Positions 48,348-59,636 of a DNA stretch of 64,000 nt are shown here, in pieces. How positions within the stretch are numbered: position 1 is the stretch's first letter; the number at the start of each line of letters is the position of its first letter. Origin of the DNA: Lithodes maja (lineage: Eukaryota; Arthropoda; Malacostraca; Decapoda; Lithodidae); the NCBI GenBank assembly GCA_037953745.1, contig JBAKBP010003195.1:1-64000 (forward strand), in the 5' to 3' direction. The notes beneath the pieces are model-generated. The model ran no database searches. It had not been told where the DNA came from and saw only the letters and a program-made list of their open reading frames with translations. The translations under genes were made by a program, and so were the position numbers.

Positions 48348-48826
48348 CCAATCAGACCCGGAAGGGCTCTTAAACACCCATAAAAAACACACCCGAGCTA
48401 CCCGGAAGGTCTCTTAAACACCCATGAGCTTAAAGCCTGTAAGCTTGGTGTGCAAGGCGTACGTCCGACGCATGTAAACAACAGCCGGCTGGACCGACGC
48501 CCCGCATCTCCGGCCACAAGAAGGAGTGCGTCGCTTGTTCGTGTGTGCCTGTATGTTATTGTTAAGTATCGAAAAGTAGTGTAAAGTGGCTGTTTTTGTC
48601 ATAAAGTTATCTCCAATGAAATCATCATCACAACTGAACCAGTTGACTTAGAGAGCTCTACTTAACGCCATTCTACAGGTACGAAACACATCTACGCTTG
48701 GGGATGCGCGGGAATGCGGAAGCAGTCAGAATAACAAAGATACGGTAGCCTAGGCGTAGACGTTTTTCGGCCAAAACCCCCGGATTTCGGGGAATATTTA
48801 TGTAATGCGTAGCCGGGGCTGGAGGG
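48348..48826 (+). mobile_element. PiggyBac-like MITE, forward orientation
   Basis: Shares the TTAA at 48344-48347 with its neighbour and ends at TTAA 48827-48830. It has two CCCGGAAGG(G/T)CTCTTAAACACCC motifs inside its left end. Its body is an inverted copy of much of 47852-48265, making a large imperfect palindrome. Confidence 0.75.
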
Positions 48827-49519
48827 TTAAGCACGCCCCTGCTTGTACCCCTTTTTATATGTTGTATAGAGTTTATACAAAAATATATTTTTTACAAGTG
48901 AGAATACTATGTGGTTGTTTGTTTATCTGCCTATACTATTTGCAATGGTTATGATATGATTACGAATGTCCCCCTCCAGTCTTGAGATATCAGGCATATT
49001 GTTAATGATGAAGGGGCCACTAATAAATTATAGGTTTGACTCCTGCAAGGAGATAAAGAAAACCTAATATTTAGTAGTGGCCCCGGAATCATTGACAATT
49101 GGGGCCCTCCCGACCATTCCCTTCCCATTCGTTGATATATTAAGGATTTTATTATACAGTACTTGATATGTCAGTTGAAGATGGAATGACGCGCGTTTCA
49201 GCGTCTGGTCCAGAATCCACAAAAAGTACATCCACGGAATTGGAAAGCTTTATGTATAGTTACTCTTAATTGATTTTTATTTTATTTTCATTTCATACAA
49301 AGTTTTTTCGTACTGAGAACCCAATCATAAAGACGAATCCATGAGTGATTTAGCGTGTGCTTATGATGAAGGTTCCTTTGAGCTCTGCGGCGGTAGTTTC
49401 AAACTGCGCTTATGGGCGTTTGAAGAGGTAGCCTTATGTAATAGGCATATCGTCAATGATTCCGGGGCCACTACTAAATATTAGGTTTTCTTTATCTCCT
49501 TGCAGGAGTCAAACCTATA

Positions 49520-50570
49520 ATAACGCTCTAGCTAGAACACTATAATTTAACCGATTGTGTTTAAAAAAAAAAAACATGGTAACTTCGGATATGGAACAAA
49601 ACAATCGTTTGTTATTATTTGCCCTATGAAAATCATTCATAAAACTTGTACATCATTAACATGTTGGTAAAAGATCAAATAATAATTCTCTGAGTCCAAA
49701 AACCCATAAAAATATGATACTATGCTAACCGATTTATGTATTTCAGATAATTCTGGATATATAATATATATAAATTAGGAGAGGCATATATCTTGTCCAA
49801 ATTTTGTTTTATCTGCCGAAAGAAACACCAACAAATACGTTACACCATTTTGGATTTGAAGCTGCTGCATGATATTGGCATTTTGTATCCTCAAATTCAT
49901 AAAAGTGTATATGCAGTGATATATTATACATACCTATATATTTTCACTAGGCCTAGTTAATTTTTGAGTTATTGATTTGACAGCATTGGTTATTTTTCCT
50001 GCTCAATATTTTCTAGGAGTGAGCTCAATGCCTAACGAGAACAGATCCAAACAGAATACTATATATGTTAAACATCGTATATATCCCCCTCCTATACTGA
50101 TTATACAGGCCTAAAAATATTGACTGTGCATTTTCCACTATAACATCGGGCAGCAATAATAAACTATTCATATAAAATAGTAGAAGCCGAAAAATTAATG
50201 AAATAAGGCCACGAACGTAGGTCCGAAGTTCTCCTCCGTTTGTCCGAAGTTATCTCAGCTTTCTTGGCAACCATTTTCCATAAGAAACACTGTATGTCCG
50301 AAGTTATCCATACATATCCATGTCCGAAGTTATCAACTTTTCAAGCAAACTTCGGACATCATTTAGGATAAGGATAGCTCTCTTCTTATGGGGGATAATT
50401 TTAGGAGGCTTCCTGGATTACGGCGCACTATCACCATACATCACTTGACCTAGTTAAATCTCTATAATGTGTTTACACTCAGGAGAAATTGTTAAAAAAA
50501 CATCGAAAAATGTCCGAAGTTACCGCATTTTACGGTAATTTGAATTATATAAATTAAGATAATCATATGA
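49520..50570. other. AT-rich spacer without gene, with a repeated 12-base motif
   Basis: No ORF recognised. Within 50219-50525 the motif TGTCCGAAGTTA occurs four times directly, with a fifth diverged copy and one inverted copy (near 50348). Confidence 0.5.
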
Positions 50571-50571
50571 A

Positions 50572-51297
50572 AAACGGAATTTCAAGGTAAATGCGGGGAA
50601 GAACAAGGTTATGGTCTTCGAAAGGGGTGAAGTCACAGAGTGTGAGGTGAAGCTGAACGGTCAGGCTATGGAGATCGTCAACTCTTTTAAGTATCTGGGC
50701 AGTGTGTTGAGTAAAGATGGGACTATGGGTGAAGAAGTGCGGGAGAGGGTACAACAGGGGAAGAGGGTTGTAGGAACGCTAAAAGCAGTAACAAGAAATA
50801 GGGTGGTCAGTATGGAAGTGAAGAAGTCCTTGCATGACAGTGTGGTAATCCCGACACTGACTTACGGAAGCGAAGCATGGACGTTGGTTGAGAGACTCAG
50901 ACTAAGAGTGAGAGCAGTGGAAATGAATTATTTAAGGAGTGCGTGCGGAGTTACATGGAGGGATAGACAGACTAATGAGGAAGTAAGAAGGAGGTGTGGT
51001 GTGGAGGTAGATGTGCTGGAAAGTGTGAAAAGGAACAACTTGAGATGGTTCGGCCATATGGAACGTATGGAAAGCGAGAGAATGACTAAGAGGGTGTACG
51101 AGAGCGAGGTGGAGGGACAGAGAGGGAGAGGTAGACCGAATGAGAGGTGGCAGGATGGAGTGAGGAAGTACATGAACGAAGGCGGTGCTGGTTGGGGGGA
51201 GGGGCGTCGACTGACTGGGGACAGAGGTGCATGGGGGCGGTTCGTTCGTGGCCACCCCTTCGGGGATCACGGCGTCAGGCAATAGATAGATAGATAG
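50572..51297 (+). pseudogene. RTE copy D, strongly 5'-truncated
   Basis: The last ~240 codons of the RTE-A family ORF on the plus strand, from NAGKNKVMVFERGE to HGVRQ and the ATAG tail. The frame is open. ATATGAA flanks both sides (50565-50571 and 51298-51304), partly ambiguous with the element edge. A few substitutions relative to RTE-A (for example TMGEEVRE, NERWQDGVRKYM) suggest moderate age. Confidence 0.85.
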
Positions 51298-51461
51298 ATA
51301 TGAATGATATTGGTTGGGTGTAAAATTTATGTTTCGTGTAAACCGGTAGGCACTCTATAGATTTCGTGTTCTTATGTTATGTATCGAGGAATCATGAAAT
51401 CAATTGCTAAGGCCCTCAAGCATCAGCTGAAAACTGAACGATAACAAAAATATCGTAGGGT

Positions 51462-52550
51462 GAATCTAGATGTGAGGCTGGATGGGGAAATATTGGAACA
51501 AGTAGAGTGTTTTAAATATCTAGGAGGAACGATAAGCAGGAGTGGAGGTATGGAAATGGAGGTAAAACAGAGAGTGTGTGAAGGAAGGAAGGTTTTCGGA
51601 GCAATGGGAAGTAGTGCAAGTGCAAGTGCAAGTACTGGCACTGAGCTGGATACACAGGCCTAGTTTGCCTTTTTCCAGAGGATCTACTGTAAGAATGTGG
51701 AAGACGCAATGTATCAAGGAATTGTTGTGCCAACAGTGATGTATGGGGCTGAGACATGGGCTCTGAAGAAAAAGGAGAGAAGAAAGCTGGATGTGATGGA
51801 GATGAGCTGCTTGAGGAGTATGTGTGGAGTTACTCGTAGAGACGGATTAAGGAATGAAGAGCTACGTAGGAGAGTGGGGCAACAGGAACATTTGTCAGCC
51901 AGAGTGGACAGAAGGGTGCTGAGCTGGTATGGTCATGTTGAACGAATGGGAGATGAAAGGCTTACAAAGCGAATATATGAGTCAGATACAAGGGGAGATA
52001 GAAGGGCAGGAAGACCCCCATTGAGATGGAGAGACTGTGTAAGACAAGCTTTGGATGATAGAGTAATGACTATAGATCAGGCAAAGGAAGTGGTAATAAA
52101 CAGGAATGAATGGAGAATGCTTGTGAATAGTTGAGTGAACACGTGGTCATTTGGGGGAAGGGGTCGGGCGCAAGTTGGACTAGATAATAGTCCATCAGGC
52201 GCCTGGCCCGGGAAGACGATTAATATGAAGGGTGCGCCTGGAAGTGTGGTGGGCGGGCTTGTGGCTTTGGCTCCGCTGCATTTTTGCCTGCCGAGATCGG
52301 AGCCTCTCCGGGTGGTCGGGGGCCGGGGGAGTGCTGGAGCGACCTTGGTGACCCTGGTCTCTGGGTGTTCTCCTGGGTGACCTAGATGTGTGTGAATTTG
52401 GTGTTTTATCTGTGTTTGTCCGTTGTTCTGTCTTGTGTTTTGTGTTTTCCCTGTTCTTGCTCTGTCTTGAGTCGGCCACCCCCAAGAAAATAAAAACAAC
52501 AAAATAATAAAATAGAGTAAAATAGAAAATAAAAATAAAAATAGGAAAAG
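51462..52550 (+). pseudogene. RTE-like LINE copy H (different family), 3' end
   Basis: The C-terminal RT region of another RTE-like family: LDGEILEQVECFKYLGGTI, then after an 85-base interruption YQGIVVPTVMYGAETWALKKK, EMSCLRSMCGVTRRD, WYGHVERMGDERLTKRIYES and RAGRPPLRWRDC, with stop at 52132-52134. Unlike RTE-A it has a ~350-base 3' UTR (GC-rich, no gene) and an A-rich tail at about 52485-52550. Confidence 0.82.
51608..51693 (+). mobile_element. 85-base 3'-end fragment of the LINE G family
   Basis: Interrupts RTE copy H. Its sequence GAGCTGGATACACAGGCC through GAGGATCTACTGTAAG matches the extreme 3' end of LINE G (52575-52665, opposite strand). A local GCAAGT triplication precedes it. It is an extremely 5'-truncated LINE insertion. 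Confidence 0.75.
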
Positions 52551-52564
52551 TGAGGATTGGGCCT

Positions 52565-53880
52565 GAGCATATACTTCTTACAGTTTCTTACAGTAGATCC
52601 TCTGGAAAAAGGCAAACTAGGCCTGTGTATCCAGCTCAGTACCAGAACTTGCACTGCTGCGGTCGTTCACGGTGTTGGCGGCGGCGGTAGCAGACGCAAC
52701 ATTTTTACTATTCTGTATTTTTGTTTTATAATCAAACTTCAAATCTTGTCTTCCCCATGCTTTATCAAGATTACTTTCAAACTCCCTTATTGATTCGGAA
52801 TCGACTACATACTGGGGCAGTGCATTCCACTCATTTACCACTCTATCACAAAATGAGTTCTTTGCCTTCTCAAGCCTATTTCTTTCTTTGTAAATTTTCT
52901 TAGAGTGTCCTCTCGTTCTTGTTCCCTCCCACATCAAGAAGATACCCCCCTCCTTGTCTCTCACCTTATTTTATTGTTTATTTGTCTGCGTTCCAGATCC
53001 ACTTCTTTAGCTTCTATACTAGACCCCCTGTTCTTTTTTAACAATTTTAGTCTTTCCCACAATCGTTTCTTTCTTCTAATCAATGTCCAAAGCTTTCTTT
53101 TCATTGGCAATTCTGGGTTCGTTCTTTTCCTCAATTTTGTTTTATCCTTATATTCCCTTACTGGTACACTTTTGGATACAGCATTCTCCAGTTTGACTCT
53201 AATTTTCCTCCACATTCCTTCAGTGTCTTCACCGTTCAAGTATTCCCCCCAGTCAATGTCCAAACACCGTCTCAGCAGCTCATAATCTGCTCTATCATAC
53301 ATGTATATTTTTCTATTGCTTCTATTATCCCTCTCTGTTTTAATATTGCAACTAAAACTTATACAGGCATGGTCACTACGACCTATAGGGCTATCCACAT
53401 TGACATGTTCCACTATATCCTCCTCATTGCTAAAAATCAAATCAAGTACACTCCCCTGCGTCCCATCTCTATATCTTGTCATCTCTGTAATATGTTTGCG
53501 TTAAAAAACAATCTCTCACTTTCTCTATAAACTTGTTTTCCAGGCTACCCTGTCCCGCTGGAGTAGTACAATTTGCCCAGTTGATCCTTGGCAAATTGAA
53601 ATCTCCAATCAAAATCTTATATTTGTTCTCTCTATTATCTATTTCCTCCATTGCTTTCAGTAGGTTATCATCCTCTTCCCTACTATTATTTGGGCTTCTA
53701 TATATAGAGGCAATTAGAATTGATCCTCTTGCACATTTTACTTCAATACACAAATACTCACAATACTGCTGTCTCATATCCACCTCATTTACCTTGAGCT
53801 CTTTTCTTACATAAATAAACAGTCCTCTTCCGACCTCTGCTCTAATAGCATTCCTCTCATATAACTCAAAACCCTCCAAT
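52565..53880 (-). pseudogene. CR1-like LINE copy G with the reverse transcriptase deleted
   Basis: The EEP part is readable in two phases: VGRGLFIYVRKEL, IASIYRSPNN and IGDFNLPRINW (53469-53880), then GSVLDLIFSN and IGRSDHACISF (52961-53482), followed by the linker. At about 52965 it jumps straight to the extreme C-terminal region (TRGHSKKIYKERNRL, VVNEWNALP), so the whole RT is missing, plus a small frame change near 53475. The 3' end is a CTGTAAGAAA repeat. The 5' side is cut by the terminus of DIRS copy 3 at about 53881. Confidence 0.82.
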
Positions 53881-54200
53881 TTAATAGTGGCCCCTTCGTC
53901 ATTGACGAACTGCCTTAAAGGAAGGCACCCTTTCAAACTCCATGCGTTTCGCACATTTGAAATGCCCGCGCAGGTAGCTTGATGGGACCCGCATCATAAG
54001 TGCACACTTATCTCTTATGGAATCGCCATAATGATCGGTAACCACTAAAGAAAAAACTTTTAGAAATAATAAAAACTAATAATAATACACTGAAGTTGTC
54101 AAAAACAGCTTCCAACAATCGTGGATATTCTTGGTGTGCGCAGCCTGACGACGCGTCGGGACCCGCGCGTCATTTCGTCCTTCTTCTACCTGCGACGATA
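53881..54200. repeat. DIRS copy 3 left inverted terminal repeat
   Basis: Begins TTAATAGTGGCCCCTTCGTC, ATTGACGAAC, then diverges but keeps the order of blocks seen in copy 2, including GTGGATATTCTTGGTGTG and the GACG...CGTCGGGACC region near 54150. Confidence 0.75.
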
Positions 54201-55650
54201 CCGCTTAGACGTTTTTTAGTGAGCTGCTGTATTCGTCGTCCCTTCGTCTTCTCGTGAGTCCTTACTCATTTGTATTAACCGAGACGTTCTGTGACAGGTT
54301 TAGATTAGCTAGCTTACTGGACCGAGCAGTATTATCGCAGGGAGAGTGTATTATAAGGGTACTTTTTGAGCGTCCAAGCAGCCCGATTGGGTGGACGTCT
54401 CGCATGTCTAACTTTTCTTTTTCAGTTTCCGTGTTAACTTCAACTAGTTAGGAGGCTATTTTACTGTTTTTTTTCCTGCTGAAGATGTTCCCAGGTTCTG
54501 TGCATTTTGTGCGGTGCTTGTAGGCTCTAAAAGTTGTCACACGTAGTTGTGGGACTTCGTGGAGCCTTGCCCTGCCCCTGAGCCAACGTGTGGTGGTGTC
54601 GTCGTCGTGGGAGCTCCTCTGCGGTTGCCCAAGGCCTCGTGGTCTGCCTCTGTTAGGGGTTTAGCTTGTTTAGGCTAAGTTTATTACTTTATGATTATAT
54701 ATTGTGTATTATAGCCTTGCTTCCTCAGTACTTGTTGTGTTTTGGCAAGTACGGGGATTATATATTGTGTATTATAGCCTTGCTTCCTCAGTACTTTTTG
54801 TGTTTTGGCAAGTACAAGGATGACAGGGGATGCCCTGTTTTTATTATTGTGGTTGTGTTTTTCGTCGCCCACTGGTCTGGGTACTTAACACAACGGGTTG
54901 GGTGTCCTTTCCCGGCGCTCTCACTGCTTTAGTGACCGCCAGGGGTCTGCTTCGGTGGACATTGGACAAGTCCCAGTTCCCATAGTGGTCTAATACCATT
55001 TTTTCCCGGCGGGGGGTGTTAACCTCCTGGAGATTTTCCGGCATTGCCGGGAGGACTAGCCTGTCTCGCTAGGGTCTTGTTCCCGGCGGGACACACAAGG
55101 TTGTGACTGATTTTTTTTTTGGTTTACTATCAAGATTCGGTAGTATACGGGCCTCTCACTACTGTGTCTTCGCCCCGGTGAGTAGGTAGGATGGACAAAC
55201 AATAGTCAATGGGTTTATTGATACTACTAACAATTATAAGTGTCATTATATGCAACCCTGTGTGTTTTTTCTTTTGGGTTACTATCAAGATTAGGTAGTA
55301 TACAGACCTTATCACTACTAGTCTTCGCCCCGGCGAGTCGGTAGGACGAAAAGACAATGGGCAATGGATTTATTGATATCAGTGTCAATTATATTACATT
55401 TAGTCCTCACCCCTCTTTTTGTGCAACTTCAGGCATGATTAAAGAGTGTGGCCCAGTCGGGAAAATAGACTGATCCTGTTAGGATGCTCTGTTTTCTCGG
55501 CAGGGCCGGGGATATCAAATAACATATGTGAATGTTTCGGTTTATCCTTATGAGCATTGATTCCTGGAAATATTTTCCAGGTCACCACCACTTCCGGCGA
55601 GGAGCACGGACAAGGGGACAACCAATCTGGCTGGGGGGTTTGTCACTACC
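54200..55650 (+). other. DIRS copy 3 leader with two tandem duplications
   Basis: No gene. A ~62-base unit (TATATTGTGTATTATAGCCT ... TTTTGGCAAGTAC) occurs twice at about 54695-54815. A ~150-base unit starting GTTTACTATCAAGATTCGGT and containing CTTCGCCCCGG occurs twice at about 55122-55405. Copy 2 has different leader repeats at the same place. Confidence 0.65.
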
Positions 55651-58517
55651 ATGCCCTTTGTACCTCTTTGTGTTACTAAATCTTGTTATGAGTTTCCAAT
55701 TTTTAATCACTCACATTGTATCCGGTGTGTGCCATGCCTGGATCGTTCTCGTGGGACCTGGTGGTCCAAGAAGTGCAAGACCTGCACTGAGCTCCGGCAT
55801 GGCTTACTGGTTGATAAGGATAAATCTTGCTTAATTTCTCTGAATGCAATCAGAATTGCTTTTAAGAATGACTGTACTGAGGTCGCACATAAGTCTTTGA
55901 TGTGTGACGACCTAGAATTGTGGGAATACTTAACTGTCAAAGAACCCCCTGCCCCTCTCTTGCCTAAATCTCGCAGGGTTTTCACCAGTAAATCTCCCAA
56001 AGCTAGTAAAACTAAACCTAAGTTTCTGTCAAAGGAACATATTAGCTCAAGTGACAGTAGTGACAGTGAAGGGAATGAACCCCCCAGCCACAGCCGCCAG
56101 CCACAGTCCAAGTCGCCGGGGACTAGCAAGACGTCCTCCCCGACTCACCGGACCAAGACATCCTCTTCTAGCCGGAAGAGAAAGGCGGAAGAGTCAACAT
56201 CTTCTCGGAAGTCGTCCTCCGAACGACATAGCAAGAAATCTCGTTCGGGGTCTGCTGATGTTGGTTCCCGGCGTAGAACCGAGCATAGTAAGTCTTCCTC
56301 GGCTTCCACCTCTGCTAAGCCTGACTTTCAATCCGGCAGCTCGGTGGTGGGACCGGAGGATGAGGCAGCAACTCGGGGTGATGTTCTCAATGTGCTTCCT
56401 ACCTCTAAGTTAAACAGGCAGGACTTTGTAATCCCACAGGTTTCTGGTCATGCCAAGGTTCACAGTTTGCCACCAAAAGTGTTAGCAGACGAGTACCAGG
56501 GTTATAGGGTGGTGGACGAGTCGGATACTAGCGTCTCTTTAGATAATAGAGGTGAACGCCTATCTAGTGGTTGTGTGGGGCACCAACGGGTATTGTCTCA
56601 GTCAGTGTTCCCCCAAGCAATTGTTCATCCTCCACCAATACCTACACATGTACCTACTCCTCAGGAAATACCGATGCTTGATCTTAATCCTCAAGATATG
56701 CTTAACCATGTCACTAATCACCCCACGATACTAGGGGCCCCATGTGATTTTTCCACAGCTCCGGACTTGAACCTGGACCCTTTGGACTCTATGCACCCCA
56801 GCGAGGTGGAAGCGGAAGGTGAGTCGGATGTTGCATATATTCCATCCGCACAACCTAATGAACTCACTAGTAACCGACCTCAGAGTCGCCTCAATATGTC
56901 TTTTACACACAGCGGGTCAGATAGGGGGTCCATATCTTCCGAGTCTCGTTTTGTTACCAAAGATTACCTAGAGCAAGCTTTTGAGGGTATGTTAGCTAGA
57001 TTGATAGCTCATAACGATGCTAGCAATTCGGCTCCTAGTACTTCCCATACGTCTGTCGGTTCGGGTGTGCCGGATGCTCTCCCGCCAAAGCCAGTTCGTT
57101 CTCTTGAGCCAGCCCCTGTGCCGGCGAAACAGGAAGTTAACGTAACGCTACCTCATAGTCTGTCAACAGCTAGTACCTTTGTTACACAGTCACCTATCAC
57201 CACAACTAATGTACAACTGATATCTGATGTCATTCCTCCCACTTTAGACAAAATCCCTACCCATCCGGGACCTATGCCCCTTTTGTATGGTCAGGATGTC
57301 TCGTGGTCCAAATTTTGTGCTCTCAATCCGGCGCTGGCAGTACCTACTTTGTCGGGAGAGCAACCGGTCCCTGCTGAGTGGGAAATACAAATTAATAAGC
57401 ATAAGAAATTAAGAGCGCTGGACTCGTCTGGTAGGACCTTAGATATAACAGTTAAGGCAGTACCCAATCTCTTTAACCCTGATTACTTCATTTATTCCTC
57501 GGCCCCGGCCCTTCCACCTGCCTCGTCAGCTAAACTCTATGCTGATTGGTCACGCACTGATGGCATGAATGACGTCAAAGCGCTGTCCTCATTAACCCAG
57601 GAGTTGGATACAACCCTGCAGCTTGATCCTTTTGGTCACCCGGTCTTACACATAGGGCAGGCAGGGCTGGGGCCTTGGGTGGAGTGGCAGTCGGAGTTGC
57701 GACAGTATGCCTTGACAATTACTAACAAAGCCTCACATCAGATCCCCAAGGAAACTCATGGTTGGTTCTCCCTTCCGGTGGTCAAAGCCGGCGGAGTCCC
57801 AGAACCTATCCTCACTTTCATTTCTGCCCCACGTCTCTAGATTAGAGACATAGATCCCTTTTGTACTCCGCCTCAAACTCAGCTCGAAAAAGACTTTCGT
57901 TTGAGGCAGAAAGCGTTACGGCTATTGTCGCAGGCACTGTTATCTCGTCAGCTCTCCCAATCCCTGCTTAGAACCATTGCGGCGATCCAAGACGAGAATG
58001 CGTGTAAGGCTCTGGAACTATCACGTAGAATCATGCTCCGAATGCAGTTCAATCTTTGGGGGACGTCCGAGTCGCCTTGTTTGAGGCGGTTCGGGCTAGA
58101 CAGGACCTAAGAGTCCATTTTGTTAAGAAATTACCGGAAGCGATTGCCCGCCGAGTTCTTATGTCTGAGGTTTTGACACCCTCATTGCTTTGCCCTGAGG
58201 TCTGGAGTACGGTTTACAACCTAGCCACGTCTCGGACCGCCGCAAGTTCGGCACCTAAAGAGTTCAAGTTTCCAAAGCTTTACTCCAAACCAAAGCAGCA
58301 ATTTAAAACTCCCCATCAAGGTATTAAGTTTTTTCCCCCTAAGCCACAGCACTCCAAAGGCACTGCGTCCTCTAAGAGTAAAGGTGGTACCAAACCTGGT
58401 AAGTGGACCAAGCCATACCATAAATATAAATCAGGTCAGGGTTCTACCTCTAAATCACAAGGTTCAGCCTCCACTAGCCAGGCATCCAACCCCACACCTA
58501 CCCAGTCAAAAAACTAA
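55651..58517 (+). pseudogene. DIRS copy 3 ORF1 (gag-like), one stop and one frameshift
   Basis: Starts at ATG (MPFVPLCVTK). The N-terminal Cys array has exactly the copy 2 spacing C-x4-C-x10-C-x2-C-x2-C-x12-C-x2-C. A Ser/Lys-rich part and the conserved MPLLYGQDVSW, HGWFSLPVV region follow. TAG at 57838-57840 interrupts, but similarity continues (DFRLRQKALRLLSQALL) to about 58045, where the frame changes into MGDVRVALFEAVRARQDLRV and runs to the Ser/Lys/Gln-rich end. The final codons TCA AAA AAC TAA match copy 2. Confidence 0.85.
58508..58514 (+). promoter_or_regulatory. Candidate -1 frameshift heptamer, DIRS copy 3
   Basis: A_AAA_AAC followed at once by the ORF1 stop TAA. A -1 slip leads into CTA AAT CTT TTG CCA, the RT frame. 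Confidence 0.6.
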
Positions 58518-58522
58518 ATCTT

Positions 58523-59636
58523 TTGCCAGTCTCCAATCACACTTTGGACAAGTTAGGTCAAAGCTCAGTAATGCCGGACAAGTCTACCCTCACAGGGACT
58601 TTCAGAGTATGTCACAAAGCGTGGCCGCGGCGGACTTGGGCTCGGACAGTGGCCCGCAAGGGCATAACCTGGAGGTGGATCAGACGACCTCAATTGCGCC
58701 TCCCACGAGAAACCACTCATGTATCTCTAGAAATAGCGTCGCTCCTCCAGGAAATGATCTCCAAGCAGGTCATTGTCCCAGTAGAGCCAACTTGCCCAGT
58801 TTTTACCTCTCACCTATTTCTAGTGCCAAAGCGGGACAGTGTTCAGAAGCGACCGGTAGTGGACTTGTCGCGTCTGAACGTTTACATTCACAACGCGTCC
58901 TTTCGGATGCTGACAGTGAACCAGATAAGGCTTACACTCCCACCACAGGGGTGGATGTGTTCTCTCGATCTAACCGACGCCTACTGGCATGTCCATGTGA
59001 ACAAACGTTATCAGAAATTCCTAGCGATCAGGCTTCTCAATCAGACTTATATCTTTCAAAGAATGCCATTCGGGCTCAACTTAGCACCGCGAGTATTTAC
59101 AAAACTTGTTCGGCAGGCTTTAGTTCCACTATTAAATCAGGGAATAAAGGTGTTGTGGTATCTGGACGACTGGTTAGTGGTAGCGGATTCGGAGGAGCTA
59201 TGTCTTTCTCATGTCCACAAAGTTATGACTCATGTAGCATCCCTCGGCTTCAAGATCAACCTGGCAAAGTCCAATCTTGTGCCGACGAGGGTGATTCAGT
59301 GGATAGGGCTGGTCTGGGACACAGCACATCTCACTCTCAGTCAAAGTGTGGACAACAGAAACAGATTTCGAAAGAAACTGTTCTGTTTCCTCCACAGCTC
59401 GACTACGACGAGACGGATGTGGGAGTCCCTGGTCGGCTCCAGATCCAACTAACTGTAAAGTTGGGCCGGTTGAAAGTAAAGAGATTAATACTGGAAGGCA
59501 ACGAACATTTCCCGCTCTTGCCGGCGGGGGAGTTATGGCCTATTCCAGGGTTTATCCTCAACTTACTAGCGGTCTGGGCGAAGCACGAGACACTCTATTC
59601 AGTAACAACATGGACCTCTCCTCCACCGACAGTGTA
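58523..59636 (+). pseudogene. DIRS copy 3 reverse transcriptase, frameshifted at its end
   Basis: RT motifs are intact: LFLVPKRDSVQKRPVVDLS, SLDLTDAYWHV, FGLNLAPRVFTK, YLDDW. At about 59440 a small deletion removes the SLNWI part (the frame reads SRSN then stops). The following QLTVKLGRLKVKRL to WTSPPPTVY is in another phase. LINE F then interrupts just before the RNase H Asp motif. Confidence 0.87.

Larger units (their letters stand above)
47737..49520 (+). mobile_element. DIRS copy 4: orphan 3' end (internal complementary region and right terminal repeat)
   Basis: Plus-strand sequence matching the 3' noncoding region of DIRS copy 2: GTGGGGTGCCTTT, CAGATCTGTGT, GCAGGCTTCTTT, GGGGCCACTAATAAATTATA, an internal complementary region near 49000-49100, then a right terminal repeat ending GGAGTCAAACCTAT near 49518. 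It starts exactly where DIRS copy 2 ends, and no DIRS coding sequence accompanies it. Two piggyBac-like MITEs lie inside. Confidence 0.78.
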
